64,000 bases of DNA from the NCBI RefSeq assembly GCF_030316765.1, contig NZ_JASZYT010000019.1:28915-92914 (forward strand), given 5' to 3'. Made by a program: the position numbers and the translations under genes. The stretch comes from Variovorax saccharolyticus (GTDB lineage: Bacteria; Pseudomonadota; Gammaproteobacteria; Burkholderiales; Burkholderiaceae_C). Shown piece after piece: positions 7,953 through 14,871 of the stretch. Under the pieces are notes generated by a model that saw only the letters and a program-made list of their open reading frames with translations, made no database searches and had not been told where the DNA came from. Numbering within the stretch: position 1 is the first letter of the stretch; each line of letters starts with the position of its first letter.

Positions 7953-8269
7953 GGAACGGGCACGAGACGGGAGGACTGTGCGCGCCTCACCGGCATTCGG
8001 CATGCCGAACTCCGGGTGTCGATCGCCCTTCGAACCTCGTGACTTGCTGGCGCCAACCTCCAGCTGTTCGGCATGTCGAACAGCAGAAGAAATGGGGGCA
8101 GGCGCTTGGACTGCGTGCCTCTCTGTCCGGGTGGCTGCATTCGACACGCTCTCCATGTTCGGCATGCCGAACATTGCGTCGCGTCCACCGGTGAAGGGGA
8201 GGATTGCAGCGCAGAAAGGACGACGCACCGGCGGTGTTCGTCATGCCGAACGCTGAGTCCTTGAATCGC

Positions 8270-8322
8270 TTTGAGGGCAGGATAGACTGGCGTCAGACAT
8301 TGTTAACGCCCCATCGTCCACC
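8270..8322 (-). other. Putative oriT with IncP-like nic site
   Basis: On the minus strand 8276-8284 reads TATCCTGCC, with flanks CTATCCTGCCC, the core of the IncP/RP4 nic region (consensus YATCCTG|Y). A nick would fall between 8278 and 8277. Next to it is a small inverted repeat, GGCGT...ACGCC (about 8290-8312), where an accessory protein could bind. The repeat array breaks off exactly here, and a MobC-like gene and MOBP relaxase begin 40 bp away, the expected arrangement for an oriT. By the RP4 model the palindrome array would enter the recipient first and the mob genes last. Confidence 0.6.
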
Positions 8323-8868
8323 ATGCCCGCTCCGGCCCGTTCCGCAGTCATCGGTACTCGAAGCTCGCGCGACACGAAGGCTCGGTTTGCCGCCCTGGCG
8401 GCGCGTCGCGGACTCACCGAATCGGCGCTGTTGGCCTTGGTCATCGACGAGGTCATTGGCAGCAACTCGGACGACGCTTTACCTACTTTGGGCCGAAGCG
8501 CAGAGGCGGGTTGCGCCACTGAGCGCGTCACGCTGCGCTTGCGTCCCGGCGACCGTGCGTTGGCCGACTTGCGCGCCGCGGGCCGTCGCATGAGGACCGC
8601 GAGCTACTTGTCGATGCTTGTACGCAGCCATGTCCGTGCCGCCCCGGTGATGCCTCCCGGCGAGCTCGAGGAGTTGAGATGCGCAGCCGGCCTTCTGGCG
8701 GCGCTGCTTCGCCAGCTGAGGACCATCGACACCTCGGGAAGGCCTGGGTTGACGACGATCGAATCGGATTTGCTGATCGACATCGGGCACGCCGTCGAAA
8801 GCGCTCGCGATGCCGTCGCGGCCGTTGTTCGCGCGAACCTCAGGAGCTGGGAGACCGGCCATGCCTAG
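8323..8868 (+). CDS. MobC-like relaxosome accessory protein
   Basis: A 181-aa protein with an RVTLRLRPGDRALADLRAAGRRM segment (about 67-90) followed by YLSMLVRSHVRA, the ribbon-helix-helix-like core of plasmid mobilisation MobC proteins. These bind near oriT and help the relaxase melt and nick DNA. The N-terminal 60 residues (TRSSRDTKARFAALAARRGLTESALLALVIDEV) look like a second ribbon-helix-helix-type unit. The ATG is 40 bp from the nic-like site, and the gene overlaps the relaxase gene by 8 bp, so the two are probably made together. The family assignment is good; the DNA target is inferred. Confidence 0.75.
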   Translation: MPAPARSAVIGTRSSRDTKARFAALAARRGLTESALLALVIDEVIGSNSDDALPTLGRSAEAGCATERVTLRLRPGDRALADLRAAGRRMRTASYLSMLVRSHVRAAPVMPPGELEELRCAAGLLAALLRQLRTIDTSGRPGLTTIESDLLIDIGHAVESARDAVAAVVRANLRSWETGHA

Positions 8869-9934
8869 GCGCATGGTGGCCCTGCCGCGCACGTCGGGGA
8901 TGGAGCTCGACATCGTCAGCTACGGCCGACGCGGGCCGGGCGCACCCACTGTGTTCAACGTCGAGCAGATCGAGCAAGTGAAGCGAACCGTCGGTCACTC
9001 GCCCGAGGTCATGGTCAAAGTGTCGGGCGGCGCGCGCGAAGCTGGAGGCGCCCGAGCGCATCTGCAGTACCTCGATCGACACGGGAAGCTCGAGATCGAG
9101 ACCGATGAGGGGGTTGTGCTGCGCGGCCGGGGCGTTGCGGAAGGTCTCATTGCCGATTGGCAACTCGATCTGTGTCGGAGCCAGTACCGGCCAAAGCCCA
9201 TGGCGGGCAGAGACACGCGGGCCAAGCTGGTGCACAACCTTGTGTTGTCGATGCCTGCAGGCACGCCCCCACAGAAGGTGCTTCAGGCGGCTCGCATGTT
9301 TGCGCGCGAGAACTTCGCATTGCAGTACCGCTATGCCATGGTCCTGCACACCGACCAGGCCCATCCCCATGTGCATCTGGTCGTGAAATGCGAGCATGAG
9401 TTCGAGCCGGGGAGACGCCTGTATGTGCGCAAGGAGACGCTGCGCCGCTGGCGGGAGCAGTTCGCGACGCTGCTGCGCGAAGAGGGCGTGGCTGCCAATG
9501 CGACGCCGCGTCAACTGCGCGGCGCCAGGAAGAGTTTGAAGGATCCGATCCACCACCGCCTGCGGGCGCTGCGGTTCGCGGCTTCGGAGGTGAATGATGG
9601 CAACGCCGCACACGTCGCTGCGCCAAGGGAATCCAGCTTCATGCGTGCGCGTCTTTCGCGCATCGCCAAGGACCTCCCGGCAGGAACCGTCGCAGAAGAC
9701 CAGGGACAGTCGAGGCTGACGGCGACCCATGTCGAGGTCGTGAACGGTTGGCGAGGTGTGGCACAAACCCTACGGACGCAAGGGATCACGGCGCTCGCGA
9801 GCCAAGTGGAGCACTTTGTCCTGCGGCTGCCTCGGCCCGTGACCGACCGCATCCATTTGCAGGCGGGCTTGCTGGCCCACCTCCAGACGCAGCGGCGTGC
9901 CGCGGCGCAGAGTCGCAACGCGCGAAGTCGGTGA
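8861..9934 (+). CDS. MOBP-type relaxase
   Basis: A 357-aa relaxase that would nick oriT and lead the transferred strand into the recipient. Tyr70 in ARAHLQYLDRHGKLE fits the catalytic Tyr of motif I. Residues 163-172, HTDQAHPHVH, form the histidine triad motif III (HxDxxHxHxH pattern). A leading segment of about 45 residues precedes the domain. The C-terminal 170 residues are basic and carry no helicase or primase domain, so this is a short relaxase. The ATG at 8861 lies inside the end of the mobC-like gene. The T4SS genes are 10 kb away with cargo between. Confidence 0.85.
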   Translation: MPRRMVALPRTSGMELDIVSYGRRGPGAPTVFNVEQIEQVKRTVGHSPEVMVKVSGGAREAGGARAHLQYLDRHGKLEIETDEGVVLRGRGVAEGLIADWQLDLCRSQYRPKPMAGRDTRAKLVHNLVLSMPAGTPPQKVLQAARMFARENFALQYRYAMVLHTDQAHPHVHLVVKCEHEFEPGRRLYVRKETLRRWREQFATLLREEGVAANATPRQLRGARKSLKDPIHHRLRALRFAASEVNDGNAAHVAAPRESSFMRARLSRIAKDLPAGTVAEDQGQSRLTATHVEVVNGWRGVAQTLRTQGITALASQVEHFVLRLPRPVTDRIHLQAGLLAHLQTQRRAAAQSRNARSR

Positions 9935-10423
9935 GGCTCTTGGCGATGAGGCTTCCAGTGCGGCGGAGCCCGTCCATTCGCCACGCCTCAGCCGTCTCGG
10001 CGGGTTCACGTCGTGCTTCCGAGTCCAGGGGGCACTTAGAGCGCTGCGTCGCGCCAGACCTGAAGCCAAGGCGCGTGCAGTAAATTGCAGTGGGGGTCGA
10101 ACTGCCGGCTCGGGCTGCCCGGCGCGTGAGGCACAAGCCAGAGGGCGTGAGCGTAAGCCAGAGAACCGTGCAATCGAAGCTACAGCAGTCACGACGAGGC
10201 TAGGAACACTCAAACATTGGTCCTGCTCGTCTCGGATTGAGAAGAGCGAGGGCCCGTGAGTCGCGAGCGATACGCGGAAGTGGGATAGGGCGTGTCGTCC
10301 AAGTTTGCTAGCCCGCACAACCAGTTGCTCCGGCTGGCGAGCATTCCTCGCGTGCCGCGGTACAGGCCGCGTCCCGGCCATGATGGCACACCATGGTGAA
10401 CGAGTCACCCTGCGAACGGGACG
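9935..10423. other. Gene-free region
   Basis: Nearly 490 bp with no convincing gene on either strand. It separates the mob operon from the convergent RRM gene. I see no clear repeat or promoter in it. Confidence 0.5.
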
Positions 10424-10454
10424 AAAAAAAACCGGCCCAGGGGAGCCGGCTTTT
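10424..10454 (-). terminator. Rho-independent terminator of RRM gene
   Basis: On the minus strand a GCCGGC-type stem (arms at about 10431-10438 and 10444-10450) with a short C/T loop is followed by eight or more T residues. It starts about 20 bp past the stop codon of the RRM protein gene. Confidence 0.8.
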
Positions 10455-10471
10455 CAGAGGAGTTACTGGGC

Positions 10472-10822
10472 TCAGTAACGACCACCGCCGTAACCACCAG
10501 TGCCATAGCCAACATCCGAGCGCTTGGCGGCACTGTAGCCGGCCGGGCTGTAGCCACCCGAGCCGCTACTCTCTTCGCGGGGCCGAGCCAGGTTGACGAC
10601 AATCGAGCGTCCATCGACGGACATCCCGTTCAGGCCGGTGATGGCGGCTTGGGCGACTTCGGCAGACGCCATTTCGACAAAGCCGAAGCCCTTGGAGCGG
10701 CCGGTCTCACGGTCCATCATGACTTTGGCTGAAGAGACCCTGCCAAACTCGGCAAAGTTGCTTTCCAGGCTGGAATCGGTCACGGAATAGGGCAGGTTGC
10801 CCACGTAGATTTTCTTGCTCAT
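10472..10822 (-). CDS. RRM-type RNA-binding protein
   Basis: A 116-aa protein with one RNA recognition motif: RNP2 is IYVGNL (residues 5-10) and RNP1 is KGFGFVEM (44-51). The tail is rich in Gly, Tyr and Ser (GYGTGGYGGGRY). The plan matches small bacterial and cyanobacterial glycine-rich RNA-binding proteins, which bind single-stranded RNA and are often cold-induced. The ATG at 10822 gives the standard MSKKIYVGNL start and has GGCTCTTTCC (RBS complement AAAG) upstream. It probably forms an operon with the small gene at 10943-11152, 120 bp upstream, and ends in a strong terminator. Confidence 0.9.
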   Translation of the reverse strand: MSKKIYVGNLPYSVTDSSLESNFAEFGRVSSAKVMMDRETGRSKGFGFVEMASAEVAQAAITGLNGMSVDGRSIVVNLARPREESSGSGGYSPAGYSAAKRSDVGYGTGGYGGGRY

Positions 10823-10942
10823 GGAAAGAGCCTTTCTGAATGAAGATACGCAACGTAGGTCGCGCCGTTGGAACACGCGTGTGCGGATCGGAACTCCGCA
10901 GCAACTGGCACGGGGGTGAGTGGGATCTGCGGCAGCAGATCG

Positions 10943-11152
10943 TCAGCACGCAGGGGGGTGTGCCATGCACGTTTGCAGCCAGCCCTGGGTGACTGCAAAC
11001 AGCCGGGCGGCTTCGCGCGAGGCAAAGGCTTTGTCGAAACGGAATACTCGGCAGTAGCTGCCGTTACCCTGGGAGCGCTGGACCGAGAAGGAGGCGCGAA
11101 AGCGGCCGCAGTCGGTCTGGTGTGTCGCGGGCGAGACGACATATTTGCCCAT
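10943..11152 (-). CDS. Small conserved protein upstream of RRM gene
   Basis: A 69-aa protein (MGKYVVSPATHQTDCGRF, then FRASFSVQRSQGNGSYCRVFRFD, FASREAARLFAVTQGWLQ). It resembles short conserved Burkholderiales proteins found near cold-shock RNA-binding genes, with a beta-sheet N-terminus and a final helix. The function is not known to me. It shares the orientation of the RRM gene and lies between it and a good promoter. Confidence 0.65.
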   Translation of the reverse strand: MGKYVVSPATHQTDCGRFRASFSVQRSQGNGSYCRVFRFDKAFASREAARLFAVTQGWLQTCMAHPPAC

Positions 11153-11353
11153 GGAAATGGCGATGTTAGGAATCTAATTCATTCAGGATCGCAGGCTTGC
11201 ATCAACCTGCGCTGAGCATCTAAGAACTCGATTGGCTGCAGCTCCACAGACCAATAGGGCGACAAAGTCGCAAACGCGGCCTGCGTGGGGCATCTTCGCC
11301 TCTGCAGGCGTTGCGGTAACTGACGACAGGTCGCCGTGACTGCAACAAGACGT

Positions 11354-11383
11354 ATTATATCATCGCCCTGCATTAAGAGTCAG
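11354..11383 (-). promoter_or_regulatory. Sigma70-like promoter for RRM operon, long leader
   Basis: The minus strand reads TATAAT at 11359-11354, with CTGACT 18 bp upstream (11383-11378). The start would be near 11347, leaving a 5' leader of about 195 nt before the ATG at 11152. Leaders of this length are typical of cold-shock mRNAs such as cspA; whether this one is a thermosensor is inference. Confidence 0.5.
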
Positions 11384-11719
11384 CCATTATTCGGCTTGGT
11401 TCTAAGTCGCCGATTTCGGATGCGCCACGGGATGCGGATCGTGCGCGAAGCTCGAAAACATCTCCGCTCCCAGAACCCGGTCGTGCCGGCGCATTCGTGG
11501 CCGGCCACGGAGGCCAGGCGCAGCAGTCCCCAGCGACGAGGACTCAAAGGGGCACACCCCACCCGGGCGCGGGCCCGTTTTGCAGACCATCCCTCGCCGT
11601 CGCGTACGGTCCAATCAGACAAGGTCAATCGGAGCTCGAATCGGCAACAAGCTAAGTGGGAGTGTGGTGCCGCTTAATTCAGATCGCGTCGAGTTCCTGC
11701 GCTGTGCCGTCGTCCTCCG
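11384..11719. other. Gene-free region
   Basis: About 340 bp upstream of the RRM promoter and downstream of the CheB-like gene. I recognise no gene, repeat or terminator here. Confidence 0.45.
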
Positions 11720-12370
11720 TCACCTTCTGGGCGGCAATTCGCCCGCTGCCAGTCGCACAAGCAGCGGCGCCATTTGTTCAAGCTTGATGCAATAGGCGGG
11801 GTGATCTCCGCGGATCACGCTCAACGGCATCTCGGCGTCAACCGACTCATCGGGATCCTGGACCACACAAACACCACCCGCAGCTTCGATCGCGGTGGAC
11901 CCGCTCGTTCCATCGTGGGAGTCGCCGGTCAGGACGACGCCGATCAGACGCTTGCCGTAGACACCCGCGGCCGTCTTGAACAGCGCGTCCACCGACGGCC
12001 CGGCGTCGGAGAGTGACGCGCAGGCTTCGAGCGCAATGATTCCAGGCTGCGCAACCCGCAGGTGATGGCCCAGAGGGGCCAGCACGATGCGCCCCCGAAG
12101 GACCGAAGCGCCGTGTTTTGCATAGCCGACCGGCAATGGTGAATAGTTGCCGAGTATCTGCAGCACCGACGACGCCGGCTGAGAGGCGATGTCCAGTGAG
12201 ATGAGGATCGCGGCCTCGAACCCCCGCGGTAGCCCGCTGGCGACCTTGCAGAGCGCGGTCAAACCACCCAGCGCCGCGCCGATCACGATGACGTCGCGTG
12301 GCTCGCGCAGCAGGTTCGCGGCAATCGTGGAGCGCGACCATGCCTCAACAGCGAGCTGGGTGGGGGTCAT
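11720..12370 (-). CDS. CheB-type methylesterase domain protein, catalytic residues altered
   Basis: A 216-aa stand-alone CheB C-terminal domain without a receiver domain. Family landmarks are clear: DVIVIGAALGGLTAL, IVLAPLGHHLRV, GPSVDALFKTAA, GVVLTGDSHDG. CheB normally hydrolyses methyl esters on chemoreceptors using Ser, His and Asp. Here the GASTGG motif is GAALGG, so the Ser is Ala33. The QHM position reads LDI, so the His is Asp60. Only the late Asp (LTGDSHDG) remains, so hydrolysis is unlikely and a binding or regulatory role is more probable. The ATG at 12370 overlaps the upstream small gene by 4 bp. Confidence 0.75.
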   Translation of the reverse strand: MTPTQLAVEAWSRSTIAANLLREPRDVIVIGAALGGLTALCKVASGLPRGFEAAILISLDIASQPASSVLQILGNYSPLPVGYAKHGASVLRGRIVLAPLGHHLRVAQPGIIALEACASLSDAGPSVDALFKTAAGVYGKRLIGVVLTGDSHDGTSGSTAIEAAGGVCVVQDPDESVDAEMPLSVIRGDHPAYCIKLEQMAPLLVRLAAGELPPRR

Positions 12371-12600
12371 GTGGCAGGCGGTGCCAAAAATTCGGCCGAG
12401 GGAACCTTGGGAGCACTCTGCGCGTCACCTGCTTGACTGGCGATGTCATTGCGCAGCGCTTTATCCAATTGAGCGTTTTCGTGCTTCAGCCGCCTGCCGG
12501 CCATCCATACGACCGCGGGGGCGAACATGCATTCACCCATCGACCTCCCGCTGAGGCACGAACGCACGAGTATCTGGGCTGCGACATTCGAAGTGGTCAT
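12367..12600 (-). CDS. Small unknown protein coupled to CheB-like gene
   Basis: A 77-aa ORF (MTTSNVAAQILVRSCLSG...) with a short hydrophobic stretch (CMFAPAVVWMAG) and an Asp/Gln/Ala-rich tail. Its TGA overlaps the CheB-like ATG (ATGA, 12367-12370). This is the main reason to believe in it, because such overlaps are typical of coupled genes. No domain recognised. Confidence 0.4.
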   Translation of the reverse strand: MTTSNVAAQILVRSCLSGRSMGECMFAPAVVWMAGRRLKHENAQLDKALRNDIASQAGDAQSAPKVPSAEFLAPPAT

Positions 12601-12857
12601 AGGCTTTCCCCGCTGGAAACAGGGTGGCTTAACCATATCGCGCACGCGCTGGGCGCTCTGTGCGGCGGCGAACAAAGCGCTCAAAGAACTTGTGCTGCTT
12701 GCCAACTTGTCGGCCTTGGTGGATTCGAGCAGGTACCGTCGCCTTTGCGGTCATCCTCTGATGTCTATCGGCTGACGTCGGGGCGTCGGGAGGGACCGCA
12801 TCGGAGCTGCAGCAGGCGCGGTTGCGGCTGTCCGCGAAGCGCGCGCGGCAGACTAGA

Positions 12858-13127
12858 CTACTTCTCCTTGGCTGGGGTGACCGAGACCTTGGGGACCTCG
12901 ATCACCTTCTCCTCTGTCGTCACCGTTGGGACGGTCACGGTCTTTTCCTCCTTGGTCACCTTGACGTCGGGGGTCGTCACGTCGTACTTGGGCAGCGTCA
13001 CGTCTCCCGCTTGCGTTTTCTCGTACTTCGGCACCGTGATATTTCCTTCGGCCGTCTTCTTGACGTCGCACGCGGCAAGCGTCAGGGTCGTGCTGATGGC
13101 AATGGCGAGGGATGCAATGGCTTTCAT
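12858..13127 (-). CDS. Small lipoprotein with repeated Lys/Thr/Val tail
   Basis: An 89-aa protein with a lipoprotein signal: MKAIASLAIAISTTLTLAAC, where LAAC is the lipobox (Cys20). The mature part is a repetitive run of short VPKYEKT, LPKYDVTTPDVKV and VTVPTVTTEEK-like segments, probably an extended beta-type or stalk-like tail. It is likely anchored in the outer membrane or periplasmic face. Function unknown. Confidence 0.75.
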   Translation of the reverse strand: MKAIASLAIAISTTLTLAACDVKKTAEGNITVPKYEKTQAGDVTLPKYDVTTPDVKVTKEEKTVTVPTVTTEEKVIEVPKVSVTPAKEK

Positions 13128-13918
13128 GGAGTGTCCTCAGAGTTGTTCCGGGCCATTCTGGAACGCACGGAACGCTGGGATGTAAGACCGGACCGCGACG
13201 CCACGGAGGCGTGTGGACTATGTGCGCTGTCGGCTGTCAAACCTCAAGACTGGGTGATCGGCGACTCGAACTCGGCGGGCCAGGGGTGCTCACCACCCCG
13301 GCGACCGGTCGTGCGATGGCCTTGATTTGGCTGCAGGGAAATGATCCCGGTGTGCTCGTTCGTCCATAGGGGTGGCCACCTTCACCGAGCAGCAGACGGG
13401 GCCGCCGTGCCAGATTCTCTCAAGCGGCGGCGGCGAAGAAGAATCGCGAGACCATTGCACGGCCCGGACTTGGGCCGATTGCACGCCTTGCCCTGCAGTA
13501 CCCATCATGGAACGCCGCATGCCGACCGGCCAGGCATGGACTCGGCGCTATCGGCCGCTGCCGCTGTGCGCTGGCACCGCCCAGCGCCGTGAGGGACGCC
13601 ATCGCCACGACATCGCCGCCGCGGGCGAGAAGGGCCCGGCTCACGCGCGTTGGCATCAGGACGTTGGCATCAGCAATTTGCCTGTGCATGGACGCGGTAG
13701 CTTCCTACGATCCGCGGGCGGCGCGGGCCTGAGCATCCGGGCGAGATCCAATGGAAGTCCACGATGCCTGCCCCCTGCGCGACGACTCCTGCGTTCGGCC
13801 TGTTCGCCGACCCGAGGCTCATGGCCTGCGCCGGATGCTTCCAACGTGTCGAACCAGTCGGTCGCAAGCCGGCGCTGCAGCCTCCCTGGCGGGATCCAGG
13901 TATTGATTGGACCGACAC
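13128..13918. other. Gene-free region
   Basis: About 790 bp between divergent genes. Several open frames cross it, but none has protein-like composition or a good start. I see no repeat. It may contain promoters for both flanking genes and a decayed gene. Confidence 0.45.
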
Positions 13919-14458
13919 ATGACCCGCCCTCAGACCCACCGAGCGGCGGGCAGCACTCCTTCCATCGAAGCGCTCACCGAGCACAACATCGAGTCCATCC
14001 TCTGTCTGGAGGACAGCGAACGCGCCACCAAACCGAGGTTGTACCGTGTGGTATCCACCATCGCCGCGTTTTGCGGCACGGTGACGTTTCTCTGGCTCAA
14101 TCTGGCGGTGTTTGCCGTCTGGATCGCGCTCAATGAAGGCCTCTTCCAGTTCGACCCGTACCCGTTCACCTTCTTGCTGTTTTTGGTCTCCCTGGAAGCG
14201 ATCTTCCTGTCCACCCTGATCCTCATCAGTCAGAACATGGCGGCGCAGGAGAATGAGCGCCGCCATCACCTGGACCTTCAGATCAACTTGCTGAACGAGC
14301 GGGAGATGACCGCGCTTTTGCGCCTCGTCACCCAGGTCGCCACCAAGCTCGGCGTCGAGAGTGACGCACAGCGTGAGGTTCGTGCGCTCACCGAGGACAC
14401 CGATCCAAGCGCCGTGCTGCATCAGATCGTGCGTGCGGAAAGTGCGCACGATCGTTAG
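13919..14458 (+). CDS. DUF1003 family membrane protein
   Basis: A 179-aa protein (ATG 13919; a TTG at 13907 in frame is an alternative). Residues about 40-65 and 90-110 are membrane segments separated by a short WIALNEGLFQFDPYPFTFL loop. The sequences AAFCGTVTFLWLNLAVFAVWI and SLEAIFLSTLILISQNMAAQ, followed by a long amphipathic helix, are the DUF1003 signature. The family is a widespread inner-membrane protein of unknown function. The conserved run ending SQNR/MAAxxD is present as SQNMAAQEN. Confidence 0.8.
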   Translation: MTRPQTHRAAGSTPSIEALTEHNIESILCLEDSERATKPRLYRVVSTIAAFCGTVTFLWLNLAVFAVWIALNEGLFQFDPYPFTFLLFLVSLEAIFLSTLILISQNMAAQENERRHHLDLQINLLNEREMTALLRLVTQVATKLGVESDAQREVRALTEDTDPSAVLHQIVRAESAHDR

Positions 14459-14871
14459 GACGAGGGCTGCGTTGTCCGTTGCGCGCTACGGGTCCGGCTA
14501 CCCGTATTCGTTGGCCGAAATTGGAGCATCGATGCCCTTCGTATGAAGACCGAAGTGGCGAACGCGTGCTTCACCAGACGCTGGCCAAGAGCAATCTCGA
14601 ACGGCGGCTTCGCGCGACCTGCGTCGAACACCGCCGGCATCACTGCGGAGCACTGGTCGCGCTCGTTTCCGCGGTCTTTTGGGCGTCGGACGGGATGGCG
14701 CGCCTTTGTGTCGCGGCGCAACAAGATGAGTCTCAATGTAAGCATTTGTCCCACTGGGCACATCGAGGGGGACCTACGCCCATCGTGGTGCTCGCGGCCT
14801 CCAATTTGCTCGCCCGGGCGCTGATGAGAGCCACAGTTTTGCGGTCCTCCCCTCTGGGCAAGGAGCAATAG
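14459..14871. other. Gene-free region before phoD-like gene
   Basis: About 410 bp. Frames on both strands are open but show no recognisable protein or good start signal. GGGCAAGGAGCAAT immediately before 14872 is the ribosome-binding site of the phosphatase gene. Confidence 0.45.

Larger units (their letters stand above)
7005..8280. repeat. Tandem array: three ~428-bp units with 12 palindromes
   Basis: Three direct repeats begin at 7005, 7435 and 7862 (period 430 then 427 bp). Each holds a decayed radC 3' end and then four copies of the 16-bp palindrome at fixed spacing. Copies start at 7139, 7211, 7303, 7382; 7568, 7639, 7731, 7809; 7995, 8066, 8157, 8236. Nine are exactly GTTCGGCATGCCGAAC or differ only at the first base. 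The second of each unit reads GTTCGGCATGTCGAAC, and the last copy has GTTCGTC. The symmetry extends further at some copies, for example ATGTTCGGCATGCCGAACAT at 7301-7320. Open frames here are artefacts of the repeat. The array ends against the oriT-like site and the mob genes, so it may be a partition, incompatibility or transfer-origin locus. Confidence 0.9.

Noticed and set aside
7139..8251. CRISPR array
   Set aside because: The repeats are short perfect palindromes at unequal distances (72, 92, 79 and 186 bp), the intervals themselves are repeated, and there are no cas genes nearby.
7034..8256. Long open frames with repeated FGMPN and FDMPN segments on both strands
   Set aside because: They are translations of the 16-bp palindromes and of the tandem repeat. 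All six frames stay open, no start signal exists, and the same peptides recur on both strands.
14479..14871. 130-aa frame before the phosphatase gene
   Set aside because: No ribosome-binding site or domain; the composition is like the flanking non-coding DNA.
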